A DNA stretch of 38,654 nt from Candidatus Methanomethylophilaceae archaeon (GCA_017935945.1 JAGBGN010000107.1:1-38654); one strand, 5' to 3'. Shown: positions 1 through 8,313, numbered from the stretch's first letter. A program made the numbers and translations. Notes: a model not told the origin generated them from the sequence alone.

Positions 1-72
1 AACCTTCTCGTTGTCATCGATGACGACAGCGGTAGAGGTGCGTTTTTGTATGTCCATTCCTATGTACTTCAT
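1..72 (-). CDS. IS110-family transposase, first 24 codons only (cut by window edge)
   Basis: Translating the minus strand from the ATG at 72 gives MKYIGMDIQKRTSTAVVIDD and four more residues, open to the window edge. This matches the start of IS110-family (DEDD, RuvC-like) transposases, where the Asp of the (I/M)GxD motif, here D7, is the first catalytic acid. IS110 elements move by a transposase that works with an element-encoded bridge RNA. A purine-rich stretch (gaggcaagaggcc) directly precedes the ATG and could bind ribosomes, but it sits in one arm of a 10-bp inverted repeat (73-121). The marR stop codon is only 53 bp upstream, so little room is left for a left end. The rest of the element lies outside the window, so I cannot say whether it is intact. 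The family call rests on a short but characteristic N-terminus. Confidence 0.72.
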   Translation of the reverse strand, partial: MKYIGMDIQKRTSTAVVIDDNEKV

Positions 73-121
73 GGCCTCTTGCCTCTTTTGTTTTTGCTTA
101 CTTCAAACGAAGCAAGAGGCC
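73..121 (-). promoter_or_regulatory. Inverted repeat between marR and the transposase, covering the transposase ribosome binding site
   Basis: GGCCTCTTGC (73-82) and GCAAGAGGCC (112-121) are perfect 10-bp inverted copies separated by 29 nt. In a minus-strand transcript reading out of marR, the 3' arm is the purine-rich sequence directly before the transposase ATG at 72. Folding would therefore hide the probable ribosome binding site. It could equally act as a marR terminator or mark the element end; the sequence alone does not decide. Confidence 0.5.
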
Positions 122-125
122 ACTT

Positions 126-569
126 TTAACGAAATCGTTTGTTTGAGAGGTTGTCCTTGACCCTCAACAGGAATCTCTGGAACTGTACGACCTCGTCATC
201 GGTGAATCCGTTGAGAAGGCGATCGTTGACCTCGTTGGACAACCTCTTGCATTGGTTGAACAGGTCACGTCCCTCGGGCGTGAGGAACAACGAGTAGTAC
301 CTCCCACTGGAGCGGTTTTCAATCAGACCCAACTGGATGAGGTTGCGGACCATTATCGAGGTATACGACTTGTCGTACGGCATGATCTGATTCAATTCCT
401 TCTGGGACACTCCCTCTCTAGAACCGATGTAGGTTATGAACACCATATGTTGGAATTTGAGATCCTCCCTCTGGATTCCCGACTCCATTGCAGATGCCAG
501 ATCCTTACGTATGACTGGCTGGAGGCTGGAAAGGGAATACAGTATGCTGGCATCGTAATCATCGTTCAT
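126..569 (-). CDS. MarR-family winged-helix transcriptional regulator
   Basis: The 147-residue protein has MarR architecture: N-terminal dimerisation helix, a winged helix at about residues 40-105 (recognition helix around SQKELNQIMPYDKSYTSIMVRNL, followed by the wing SSGRYYSLFLTPEG), and C-terminal dimerisation helices. MarR proteins are dimeric DNA-binding repressors, often ligand responsive. I place the start at the ATG at 569 because it overlaps the stop of the upstream transporter as ATGA, the coupling used repeatedly in this window; a longer frame reaches 635 but lacks support. Co-transcription with an amino-acid or neurotransmitter-type Na+ symporter suggests that it controls that transporter, which is inference. 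The stop is TAA, followed by the inverted repeat 73-121 and the transposase. Confidence 0.85.
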   Translation of the reverse strand: MNDDYDASILYSLSSLQPVIRKDLASAMESGIQREDLKFQHMVFITYIGSREGVSQKELNQIMPYDKSYTSIMVRNLIQLGLIENRSSGRYYSLFLTPEGRDLFNQCKRLSNEVNDRLLNGFTDDEVVQFQRFLLRVKDNLSNKRFR

Positions 570-1933
570 ATCGTGTACACTCCAAGGAATGACAGCAGTC
601 CCGTGATGAGGATCAACACCAGACATACAGGACACAGGTACTTGATACAGAATACATACATCTTCTTGCTCTTGAATTCGCCTGTGATTTCCACTTCATC
701 AATAATCGCCTTCGGTTTCAATATGTATCCCACGAAGAGACAGGTCAATATGGCGACTATTGGCATGAGTATCGAATTGGATATGAAGTCAAAGAAGTCG
801 AGGAATTTCAATCCCAGGATCTCGATACCGGACAACGGACCGTAACCGAAACATGAAAGGGAACCGAGTACCAGGACTGCGATGAGGACTAGCGCTACAG
901 CCTTCCTACGGGTGAGACCCCACCTGTCTATGATGATCGACGACAGTGCCTCGAACAAGGAGATCGCGGAAGTCAATGCAGCGAACAGCACGAGTATGAA
1001 GAACACTGCACCGATCACATTGCCCCCGAACATGTCTCCGAAGACTGAGGGAAGTGTCTCGAACATGAGTCCGGGTCCACTGACCATGTCACCATTGCTG
1101 AAAACATACACAACAGGAACTATGAGCAGACCCGACAGGATCGCAACGGACGTGTCCGTGATGCTGATCCTGCGAACGGATGACTCGATGGGGACGTCCT
1201 TCTTCATGTAGGATCCGTAGGCGATCATGATTCCCATGGCCAGAGACATGGAGTAGAACAGCTGTCCGATGGCACCGAGGAAGGTGGATGCGGACAGATG
1301 GGAGAAGTCGGGGTAAAGGTAATACTTGAGACCATCCCAGATTCCGGGGATCGTGAACGTGTACACACACAATCCGACCAGAAGTACGAGGAGGATGGGC
1401 ATGAGGACCTTACTGATACGCTCCACACCCTTCTCGACACCGCGTGAGACTGCGAGCATAACGATGACGGCCACCAGGATGAACCATATGAACGGGCTAT
1501 CCAGGACACCATCCAGGGAGAACTGGGTGAAATCACCGAAGAAATCCGATTGCGAGAGTTCGGAACCTGAACCGGTGAGGTAATCGAAGGCGTATTTCAT
1601 CACCCAACCGGTGATGACACAATAGTACGGGACGATGATTAGCGGAATTATCGTCTGCAGTATCCCGATGAAACGGTATTTCTGACCGAACTCCTCGAAT
1701 GCACCCAATGCACTCTTACCGGTCTTACGTCCGATGGCGATTTCGGTTATCATCAACGTGAATCCGAACGTCACCACCACTATCAGGTATACGAGAAGGA
1801 ATATCCCGCCCCCGTATTCGGCAGCAAGATATGGGAAACGCCATAGGTTCCCCAAACCGACAGCGGACGCTGCCGCTGCCATAATGAAACCGATTTTTCC
1901 AGAGAATGAGCCTCTGGAGGCTATATTGACCAT
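566..1933 (-). CDS. Neurotransmitter:sodium symporter (NSS/SNF) family transporter
   Basis: The product is a 455-residue polytopic membrane protein. TM1 carries the family signature AVGLGNLWRFPYLAAEYGG (about residues 23-41), the unwound helix that binds Na+ and substrate in LeuT-fold transporters. About 11 hydrophobic segments follow, and the conserved GQLFYSMSLAMG of TM6 is visible around residue 222. Prokaryotic members (LeuT, MhsT and TnaT types) import amino acids with Na+; the substrate cannot be read from the sequence. The start ATG at 1933 lies directly before the first charged and glycine-rich stretch and TM1. The gene leads a two-gene operon with marR (ATGA overlap at 566-569). No strong SD is visible and only a weak AT-rich TATA candidate lies near 1955-1963. 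Confidence 0.92.
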   Translation of the reverse strand: MVNIASRGSFSGKIGFIMAAAASAVGLGNLWRFPYLAAEYGGGIFLLVYLIVVVTFGFTLMITEIAIGRKTGKSALGAFEEFGQKYRFIGILQTIIPLIIVPYYCVITGWVMKYAFDYLTGSGSELSQSDFFGDFTQFSLDGVLDSPFIWFILVAVIVMLAVSRGVEKGVERISKVLMPILLVLLVGLCVYTFTIPGIWDGLKYYLYPDFSHLSASTFLGAIGQLFYSMSLAMGIMIAYGSYMKKDVPIESSVRRISITDTSVAILSGLLIVPVVYVFSNGDMVSGPGLMFETLPSVFGDMFGGNVIGAVFFILVLFAALTSAISLFEALSSIIIDRWGLTRRKAVALVLIAVLVLGSLSCFGYGPLSGIEILGLKFLDFFDFISNSILMPIVAILTCLFVGYILKPKAIIDEVEITGEFKSKKMYVFCIKYLCPVCLVLILITGLLSFLGVYTI

Positions 1934-2061
1934 ATGTGTCGAAACACGATGGCATAGTTATTGTTTACCCCTAGACCATGGTGTGATGGTTTCAAAATTC
2001 CCGACATTATCACAAAAACATGGATCAGACCCCGCGATAAGGTGGTGAATTTCCGTGCGAC

Positions 2062-2070
2062 ACATTATAG
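2062..2070 (+). promoter_or_regulatory. TATA box candidate for ilvC
   Basis: The sequence acattatag lies about 40 nt before the ilvC ATG at 2107. It predicts a transcript start near 2090 and a short leader that includes the SD AGGTG at 2096-2100. The remaining 1934-2061 stretch between the divergent NSS and ilvC genes contains no gene that I recognise. Confidence 0.4.
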
Positions 2071-2106
2071 TACTATGTCAGGAATGGCTCCAGATAGGTG
2101 CGAATC

Positions 2107-3093
2107 ATGAAGATTTACCACGATAACGATGCAGACCTGAAGGTCTTCGATGGAAAGAAGGTCGCCGTACTCGGTTACGGCTCCCAGGGAAGGGCACAGG
2201 CCCTCTGTTTCCACGACTCCGGCATCGATGTCACCATCGGTGCAAGAAAGGACGGAAAATCATGGAACAAGGCGAAGGAAGATGGACTCAAGGTCGTCGA
2301 GTTCGCAGATGCGGTAAAGGATGCCGACGTCGTCATGATGCTCCTCCCCGATGAGGTGCAGCCCGAGATCTACAAGGAGTTCGTCGAACCCAATCTCAAG
2401 AAGGGTGCCGCACTTGAATTCGCACACGGATTCGCAATCACATACAAGCTGATCACACCTCCCGAGGATGTCGATGTCATAATGATGGCCCCCAAATCCC
2501 CTGGAGACATGGAGAGGCTGCAGTTCCTCGAGGGATTCGGAGTCCCCGCACTCATATGCATATACCAGGATGTCACCGGAAACGCAAAGGACATCGCTCT
2601 CGGTCTCGCCAAGGGACTGGGCTCCACCCGCGCAGGTGTGTTCGAGACCACATTCGACAGGGAGACGTTCACCGACCTCTTCGGAGAGCAGGCAGTCCTC
2701 TGCGGTGGACAGACCGAGCTCATCAAGCGCGGATTCGAGACCCTTGTCGAGGCAGGCTACCCTCCGGAGATGGCATACTTCGAGGTCCTCCATGAGACCA
2801 AGCTGATCGTCGACCTCATCAACAAGGGCGGATTCGAGCTCATGTGGGATGTTGTTTCCAACACCGCTGAGTACGGCGGACTCACCAGGCGTGAGAGGGT
2901 CGTCACCGAAGCCTCCAAAGACGGTATGAGGTCCATCCTCGCAGAGATCGAGGATGGAACCTTCAAGACCCAGTGGAGGAACGAGTGGAACGAGGGTCTC
3001 GTCAACCTCAAGAAGATGGAGGAGGACGAGAAGCAGATCCAGCTCGAGGTCACCGGCAGGGAGATCCGCAGGCTCTTCGAGAGGAAGAACTGA
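2107..3093 (+). CDS. ilvC: Ketol-acid reductoisomerase (class I)
   Basis: This enzyme converts acetolactate or acetohydroxybutyrate to the dihydroxy acids of valine, isoleucine and leucine synthesis, using Mg2+ and NAD(P)H. The product is 328 residues, the usual class I length. The Rossmann motif GYGSQG is at 23-28, followed by a cofactor loop with R47, K48 and S52 that points to NADPH. The Mg2+ and substrate residues D190, E194, E226, E230 and S251 all fall at the expected spacing (DLFGEQ, YFEVLHE, SNTAEYG). The start is the ATG at 2107, six bases after the SD AGGTG; an in-frame GTG nine bases earlier overlaps that SD. Codon use is strongly biased, as expected for a well-expressed gene. No ilvB, ilvN or ilvD gene is adjacent. 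The next gene follows after 20 nt and is probably co-transcribed. Confidence 0.97.
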   Translation: MKIYHDNDADLKVFDGKKVAVLGYGSQGRAQALCFHDSGIDVTIGARKDGKSWNKAKEDGLKVVEFADAVKDADVVMMLLPDEVQPEIYKEFVEPNLKKGAALEFAHGFAITYKLITPPEDVDVIMMAPKSPGDMERLQFLEGFGVPALICIYQDVTGNAKDIALGLAKGLGSTRAGVFETTFDRETFTDLFGEQAVLCGGQTELIKRGFETLVEAGYPPEMAYFEVLHETKLIVDLINKGGFELMWDVVSNTAEYGGLTRRERVVTEASKDGMRSILAEIEDGTFKTQWRNEWNEGLVNLKKMEEDEKQIQLEVTGREIRRLFERKN

Positions 3094-3113
3094 GTCCATA
3101 ACCAGGTGGTGTC

Positions 3114-3494
3114 ATGAGCAAGGTGATTGTCAGGACAAGATGCGGTGAGTTCACCGGGGATCTCGATGGTTCGGACATCTCCAACGCCATCTGGCTCTCA
3201 AACTCCATTTCATTCGACATAAACATGCTTGGAGGGATGCTCTACGGAGAGCTCCCCCTGGACGCCATCCTCCCCAAGGAGGGTCGCACCACCCAGATGG
3301 AAGTAGGTGACATAGCATACTGGCCTGGACCCGGCGCATTCTGCATCTTCTTCGGACCCACACCGCTCAGCGGGGAAGATGGGAAGCCCGTGGCACCGTT
3401 CCCCGTCATAAAAATCGGCAAGATGATCGGGGACTGTTCAGGATTGGAAAACGCAGGCGACAGGCAAAGGATCACCATCATCCCATCCTTCTGA
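3114..3494 (+). CDS. Cyclophilin-like fold protein (TM1367-type small beta-barrel)
   Basis: The product is 126 residues and almost wholly beta-rich. It carries the conserved core GDIAYWPGPGAFCIFFGPTP (about residues 62-81), which is characteristic of the archaeal and bacterial cyclophilin-like family exemplified by TM1367. These proteins share the cyclophilin barrel, but peptidyl-prolyl isomerase activity is not established for them. The start ATG at 3114 is preceded by the SD AGGTGGTG. It lies 20 nt after ilvC, which suggests one transcript, but I know of no functional link to branched-chain amino-acid synthesis. The gene ends just before a strong hairpin shared with the convergent tldE. Confidence 0.8.
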   Translation: MSKVIVRTRCGEFTGDLDGSDISNAIWLSNSISFDINMLGGMLYGELPLDAILPKEGRTTQMEVGDIAYWPGPGAFCIFFGPTPLSGEDGKPVAPFPVIKIGKMIGDCSGLENAGDRQRITIIPSF

Positions 3495-3506
3495 AATGGT
3501 TTTACA

Positions 3507-3533
3507 CCCGGGGCCGATGGATCTGGCCCCGGG
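3507..3533. terminator. Bidirectional hairpin between convergent operons
   Basis: CCCGGGGCC (3507-3515) and GGCCCCGGG (3525-3533) form a 9-bp GC stem around a 9-nt loop. It sits in the 45-nt gap between the converging 3' ends of the cyclophilin-like gene and tldE. Position and symmetry suggest termination or 3'-end protection in both directions; there is no long T tract. Confidence 0.6.
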
Positions 3534-3539
3534 ATCGGT

Positions 3540-4859
3540 TCAATTACCCACCAGTTCCATTCCGGAGAAACTCATAGTAGGTACGTTGATTACACCCATC
3601 TGCTTGGAATCGTTTCCGATCATCTCGATGTTGCGGACGGCATCCAGCATATTGCCCATGAGCAATGCGTTGTTCACGGTTCCAACGATCTCCCCCTTGC
3701 GGATTATGTATCCGCATCTGACGTTGAGTCCGAAACGACCGGTGAGCTCATCGGCCTCCGGCCATGCGAACTTCTCCACGAGGATACCGTTGTCTGTCTG
3801 CTCCACTATCTGGTCACGGCTGTATCTGCCATGACCGACGACGAGGTTCAGGGGCTTTATCGTGGGAGTGCGTTCATACGAACCCTGGGGTTCGACACTG
3901 GATCTGCGCATACCGTTTCCGGTACTGTCCCCGCAGAAGGTATCCCTCAGGAAAGAACGGAGCACACCGCCCTCCACTACGCACCTGCGCTCGGTGGGGG
4001 TGCCCTCGTCATCGAACACGCACGACAGGGGTGCGGAAAGGGTGGGATCCTCTATGAGGTTGAACTCCTTCGATGCCACCTCCGCATCCATCAGGTCCTT
4101 CCACATACTGCGACCATACTTCACATTCTCTCCATCTATGGCACTACCGACGGAGGATGTGATCATGTCCCCGAGCTCACTGGGCGGGAGAATCATCGTC
4201 ATCCCCTCTGTGCCCTTGAACTCCCTGCATACCGCAGCTGCCTCTGCCTTGTCCGACAGCGCATGGGCGATTTCGACGGGATCCAGGTTGAGATGCGTCC
4301 CGTGGTATGTCTCCATACCTTCACCGGGATGGTCTATGACGGTCATGGATGTGAAATGACCATAGACGAGGGTGCTGCGGTGGACCGCATCCACGCCGTT
4401 GCCGTTCATCACATGCGACTCGGTCGAGGACAACCTGATCTGTGCACGGGGGATGTTGACACGGCACTCCCCTATCAACGTCTTGGCGATCTCACGGAGG
4501 TCGTCCGGTGTGATGGAATCCACCCTGTCGTCCCATACATCCGGCATGCCGATCCTGGCCTGGCCGGGTTGCGCATAGCCTTTGAACTCATCATCCACCG
4601 GGGAGAACCCCAGCACCGTGTCCGCCATGCGGAGACAGTTGTCCACGGAACCTTCACCGTTCAGGGAAACGGATGCCTTCCCCAGCTTCCCATCCTTGGA
4701 CATACGGAACATCATCCCCGTATCGACCTTCGTCTCGATGTTGCTGATGCGGGAATTGTCGATGTATATCGTATGGACCGTCGTTTTCGAAGCATATGCC
4801 TCGGACTGATCGTAACTGGATGCCCTCTGCATGGCCCTATCTACAGCGTTATGGATCAT
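3540..4859 (-). CDS. TldE/PmbA-type subunit of the TldD-TldE protease
   Basis: The 439-residue protein aligns in architecture with PmbA/TldE, the non-metal partner of the heterodimeric TldD-TldE protease that cleaves unfolded or small peptides in the cytoplasm. Family-typical segments include the glycine-rich C-terminal region (GRFGLNVRCGYIIRKGEIVGTVNNALLMGNML) and the middle segment SCVFDDEGTPTERRCVVEGG. There is no HExxxH motif, as expected for the E subunit. The start is the ATG at 4859, which overlaps the tldD stop as ATGA; a longer frame to 4943 would run into tldD. It is third in the operon M24 peptidase > tldD > tldE. Confidence 0.93.
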   Translation of the reverse strand: MIHNAVDRAMQRASSYDQSEAYASKTTVHTIYIDNSRISNIETKVDTGMMFRMSKDGKLGKASVSLNGEGSVDNCLRMADTVLGFSPVDDEFKGYAQPGQARIGMPDVWDDRVDSITPDDLREIAKTLIGECRVNIPRAQIRLSSTESHVMNGNGVDAVHRSTLVYGHFTSMTVIDHPGEGMETYHGTHLNLDPVEIAHALSDKAEAAAVCREFKGTEGMTMILPPSELGDMITSSVGSAIDGENVKYGRSMWKDLMDAEVASKEFNLIEDPTLSAPLSCVFDDEGTPTERRCVVEGGVLRSFLRDTFCGDSTGNGMRRSSVEPQGSYERTPTIKPLNLVVGHGRYSRDQIVEQTDNGILVEKFAWPEADELTGRFGLNVRCGYIIRKGEIVGTVNNALLMGNMLDAVRNIEMIGNDSKQMGVINVPTMSFSGMELVGN

Positions 4860-6265
4860 TGTCCACCTCCGACGATCATCTTGGCACGCATGTACGGACC
4901 TCCCGACGATACGCGGACCCAGTCCTCGATACCCTTGCCGCACATACCGCCATCCAACACGACCTCCTTGGTCAATGCATCAGCTGAACACAGGATGTCC
5001 ACGGACTTACCTGTCAATGTGAACGACTGGAGGGTCTTGACGACCTCGCCGTTCTTGATAAGGAATCCCCTCAGGCACTTGGCTTCGAAGCATCCTCCCA
5101 CGGGATCCTCCATGCCGTTGACCATCTTGTCACAGAGTATGCCGTCCTTGGTATCGGCGATCAACTCATCGCGATCCCACTCGCCCGGTCCGAAGTAGGT
5201 GTTGGTCATCCTGACCCACACCCTCTTTCCGAAATTCTCGGCCCTCCCGTTTCCAGTGGGCTTGAAACCCAGTTGGGATGCGGTCTCGAGACTGTGCATG
5301 TAACCCGTGTACACCCCCTCGTCTATTATCTTCGTGCATGACGATGGTGTACCCTCGTCATCGAAGGGCACGGACCCATGTGCCCCAGGAACGGTACCGT
5401 TGTCATACATCGTTATGACCTCGGAAGCCACCTTGCGACCGATGGCACCGGTGAGGAAGGAACGAGCCTTGGTAATCTCATCACCCTCTGAAGCATGGCC
5501 CATCGCCTCATGTGCGAGCAGTCCGGAAACCATCGGGTCCGAGATCACGGTCAGATGTCCGGATGGGGGCCTTTCCGCTGACAGCGTGTTGATTGCTTCG
5601 ACGGCGGTCGACCTGCCAGTAGCCTCGATATCAAGATCCTTGACGACCTCGAAGCCCAGTGTGCTGTCTGGACCATCATAGTACCTCTCGATACGTCCCC
5701 CGTCTGCGGCAACCGACATAGCCCTGCACAACGTACGGACCTCCTCCCACCTGATGTCCGAACCTACGGAATTGACCAATGCATTGTCCTTGATCTCCTC
5801 GGAGTAGGAGCCCATGCTGTTGATGATGCGGTCATCTATCGATTGTGATTTGTCGATGTCCAATACGGCTGCCACCTTCTCCGATGGATCCACCGAATCC
5901 GGGTGTATGCGTACATCAGCACGCACATCGGCACGCACTGTGACGGGCTCCAATGTGAATCCGGACCTGCCATCCCCCGATGCGTTCCTGACAGCCATGT
6001 CGGCCGCGGCCATTATCGAGTCCTTGTCGAAGGACGTGACCGTACCGTACCCCCATCTTCCACCGGACCATGCCCTGAGGCACACACCGCCCGTACCTTT
6101 CTCGACGAGCTGTCTGAGGTTTCCGTTGACCGAACTCGCACCCATAACACGGACGGATTGGGACCTGGCATCCGCGAACTCCGCGCCTGCATCCGACATC
6201 CTTTCGACAGCGGTTTTGAGGATGTCACGGACATTGTCCATGTCGGAAAAGCTTCCAGTCATCAT
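4856..6265 (-). CDS. tldD: TldD metalloprotease subunit
   Basis: The 469-residue protein has the zinc-binding HExxxH motif at 252-257 (AHEAMGHASEGD) and the conserved C-terminal Cys of GGMCGKG (about C442). These give the metal site of TldD, which works inside the TldD-TldE heterodimer. In bacteria the pair matures microcin B17 and degrades CcdA; archaeal roles are poorly known. The start ATG at 6265 overlaps the stop of the upstream M24 peptidase (ATGA at 6262-6265), and the same coupling joins tldD to tldE. Such strict overlap suggests fixed subunit ratios. No small RiPP-like precursor gene is visible next to it. Confidence 0.95.
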   Translation of the reverse strand: MMTGSFSDMDNVRDILKTAVERMSDAGAEFADARSQSVRVMGASSVNGNLRQLVEKGTGGVCLRAWSGGRWGYGTVTSFDKDSIMAAADMAVRNASGDGRSGFTLEPVTVRADVRADVRIHPDSVDPSEKVAAVLDIDKSQSIDDRIINSMGSYSEEIKDNALVNSVGSDIRWEEVRTLCRAMSVAADGGRIERYYDGPDSTLGFEVVKDLDIEATGRSTAVEAINTLSAERPPSGHLTVISDPMVSGLLAHEAMGHASEGDEITKARSFLTGAIGRKVASEVITMYDNGTVPGAHGSVPFDDEGTPSSCTKIIDEGVYTGYMHSLETASQLGFKPTGNGRAENFGKRVWVRMTNTYFGPGEWDRDELIADTKDGILCDKMVNGMEDPVGGCFEAKCLRGFLIKNGEVVKTLQSFTLTGKSVDILCSADALTKEVVLDGGMCGKGIEDWVRVSSGGPYMRAKMIVGGGQ

Positions 6266-7350
6266 ATCACCGTGAATGAATGATCAAACGAGGTCAGGAT
6301 CTCGCATCCGTCATCGGTTATCAGACAGGTGTCCTCTATCCTGATTCCTCCCACCCCGGGTATGTATATACCGGGTTCCGCGGACACCACGTTGCCTGTG
6401 TGGAGCGTCTGCGTTGACTTGGGGGACACGGATATGTCCTGATGGACCTCCATCCCGATACCGTGACCGAATGAATGTATGAATCTGCCCTTGAACTCGG
6501 TCTTGTCTATGACCTCTCTGGCCGCCAGATCAGCGGCATTGGCGGGTGCACCGTCATGGTATTCCGCTATTCCGGCCAACTGCGCCTCCCTGACGACCTC
6601 GTATGCCCTCTCGAGGACCTCCGGCGGTTTGCCCAGGAACACCGTACGGGTCATGTCGGAACAGTAGCGGTCATATTTGGTACCGAAATCGAACAGCGCG
6701 GTGTCACCCTTCTTGAGACGGTAATCGCAGGGCATGTGGTGTGGCTGTGAAGAGTAGGCTCCGAATGCGGCGATGGTGTCGAAGGCATTACCGGTTCCAC
6801 CCAGCTCACGCATCCTGTTGTCCATGCGAGCGGCAACCTCTTTCTCCGAGACCCCTTCTGACAGCATGTCCGGGATCTCACCGGCCACCTGCGATGAGAT
6901 GCGACAGGCGTTCCGGGTCGCCTCGATCTCCTTGGCATCCTTCACCGATACGGTCTTGGCTATTGCGGCACCGGCATCCACGGGTTCTATACCATCGACC
7001 GTGCGCATGATGTACTGCACCGCCCCGTATGTTGCGGAGTGCATGTTGAACCCGACCTTGTTGCAACCTCTGAGGGCGTCCTTCAGGAAACCCTCGCGGT
7101 CCTCGCGTGTATGGTACACATGCACGTCTCCGAGACCACTGTTCGCAGTCTCCTCTTCCAGGACGCTGACGATCACATCCATGGAACCGTCACTACGTAC
7201 GATGGCCATGGAACCTTCGAACGAACCGGATGATTGTTCTGTGAGATACCAGAAAGTAGAATCGAGAAACGGATCCCCGTCGTTTATGACGACGATGGCA
7301 TCCATCCCTTCAGCGTTTGATGCGAGCCTTTCAGCCCTTGTTCCCAACAT
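6262..7350 (-). CDS. Xaa-Pro aminopeptidase/dipeptidase, M24 family
   Basis: The 362-residue protein has an N-terminal creatinase-like domain (about 1-130) and a C-terminal pita-bread domain. All five dinuclear-metal ligands are present at correct spacing: D221 and D232 (FDFGTKYDRYCSDMTRT), H296 (HSFGHGIGMEVHQ), E325 (AEPGIYIPG) and E339 (RIEDT). It should release N-terminal residues before proline or split Xaa-Pro dipeptides in the cytoplasm; which of the two is not decidable here. It leads the operon with tldD and tldE, so products of TldD-TldE may feed into it or the reverse. The 72-nt gap before it (7351-7422) holds a weak GGCCC/GGGCC hairpin that could terminate nadX. Confidence 0.94.
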   Translation of the reverse strand: MLGTRAERLASNAEGMDAIVVINDGDPFLDSTFWYLTEQSSGSFEGSMAIVRSDGSMDVIVSVLEEETANSGLGDVHVYHTREDREGFLKDALRGCNKVGFNMHSATYGAVQYIMRTVDGIEPVDAGAAIAKTVSVKDAKEIEATRNACRISSQVAGEIPDMLSEGVSEKEVAARMDNRMRELGGTGNAFDTIAAFGAYSSQPHHMPCDYRLKKGDTALFDFGTKYDRYCSDMTRTVFLGKPPEVLERAYEVVREAQLAGIAEYHDGAPANAADLAAREVIDKTEFKGRFIHSFGHGIGMEVHQDISVSPKSTQTLHTGNVVSAEPGIYIPGVGGIRIEDTCLITDDGCEILTSFDHSFTVI

Positions 7351-7422
7351 GCGGGTAAATACGATGAATCGATGAAAAAAGGTTCGTAGGAGGCCCTCCC
7401 ATACCTGGGCCCCCTTCTGACA

Positions 7423-8229
7423 TCATATGCCGATCCACTCGTTCCTCACGATCCTCTTGAGCGCCGATATCGCGGACATAGATGCAAGGTATGAGGTCTT
7501 GGGATTATCGGGTGACGGGACATTGTATGTGTGACAGGTCATCTCACCGAACTCGCCCTTTATCCTCAACTCGTGGGAGTTGCTCTTGCTGTTCGGATCC
7601 ACGACTATTGAGACCTTGGTCCTGTCGAAACCTACTCCCAGAAGACTGACCGTTGCAGCCACGTTGATGTTCTTGGGGAACTGCTTGACGGCATCCCTGG
7701 CTGTCCCCGAGAAGATGACGGTGGGCTCTGCAATCGCATTGACGTCCACTCCGTGCTCTATGAGTGTCTGCACTCCGGAAAGGCTCTTGGGACCTTTGGT
7801 GGTGATCAGTTCCACTTCCTTCAGATCCCCGATGGCGGAGGACCTGAGCCCATCGGTTCCACAAACGGCACCCGAGGGGATGTAGATGCGAGCCTCGCAT
7901 TCCTTCGCCTTGGTCTGGACCATCTCCCTGAAACCATCATCCACCAATGCGCCCACGGACATGATCATTATGTCCACACCCCTGGACACAACTGTGGGCA
8001 GAATCTGACGTGCGGCGTCCTGAGATGCGGCCTCTATCACCAGGTCGCAGTGGTACAGTTCCTCCTCGACATCTTCGACGACGATGGCCTTCTTGAGTTT
8101 CGCTGCAAGGTTCTCAGCAAGACTCAGCTCCATGTCCGTGAGGTATATCCTCTTGACGTCCGCCATCTCATCGGCGGCCATGGCCAGTTTGGATCCGATG
8201 GATCCACAACCTACGATCGTAATGCGCAT
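7423..8229 (-). CDS. nadX: L-aspartate dehydrogenase
   Basis: The 268-residue protein starts with the Rossmann motif VGCGSIGS (6-13) and ends with the family signature NVPSPDNPKTSYLASMS. The catalytic His is H219 (SNSHELRIKGEFG), and the NINVAATVSLLG segment (187-198) matches the aspartate dehydrogenase catalytic domain. It oxidises L-aspartate to iminoaspartate, which quinolinate synthase (NadA) condenses in de novo NAD synthesis. nadA and nadC are not in the window. A TATA-like TTTAAGAT at about 8253-8260 lies some 28 nt before the ATG, predicting a leaderless mRNA, and an inverted repeat flanks that TATA element. Confidence 0.93.
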   Translation of the reverse strand: MRITIVGCGSIGSKLAMAADEMADVKRIYLTDMELSLAENLAAKLKKAIVVEDVEEELYHCDLVIEAASQDAARQILPTVVSRGVDIMIMSVGALVDDGFREMVQTKAKECEARIYIPSGAVCGTDGLRSSAIGDLKEVELITTKGPKSLSGVQTLIEHGVDVNAIAEPTVIFSGTARDAVKQFPKNINVAATVSLLGVGFDRTKVSIVVDPNSKSNSHELRIKGEFGEMTCHTYNVPSPDNPKTSYLASMSAISALKRIVRNEWIGI

Positions 8230-8246
8230 GAATCACGTTACATAGG

Positions 8247-8278
8247 GGGATTATCTTAAACATTTTGGTAATAATCCC
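8247..8278 (-). promoter_or_regulatory. nadX promoter flanked by an 8-bp inverted repeat (candidate operator)
   Basis: GGGATTAT (8247-8254) and ATAATCCC (8271-8278) are exact inverted copies 16 nt apart; two further pairs, one of them G-T, extend the outer ends. The TATA-like element of nadX (about 8253-8260) lies between and against the arms. A dimeric regulator bound here would block TBP/TFB. The role is inferred from position. Confidence 0.45.
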
Positions 8279-8313
8279 TCGATAAACTCTGTTTTTAGCT
8301 ATCCATGATACGT

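Noticed and set aside
1976-2023. Imperfect inverted repeat CCATGgtGTGAT / ATCACaaaaaCATGG upstream of ilvC
   Set aside because: The arms are interrupted unequally (2 versus 5 nt) and lie upstream of the predicted ilvC transcript start, so I do not claim an attenuator or operator.
2260-3099. A 279-codon minus-strand frame opposite ilvC
   Set aside because: It is Leu/Glu/Asp-rich translation of the antisense of a complete ketol-acid reductoisomerase with all catalytic residues.
3831-5198. A 455-codon open frame on the plus strand across tldE and tldD
   Set aside because: It lies antisense to two well-recognised protease genes joined by an ATGA overlap, has low-complexity His/Arg-rich sequence, and resembles no family. 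It is a by-product of the GC-rich codon pattern.
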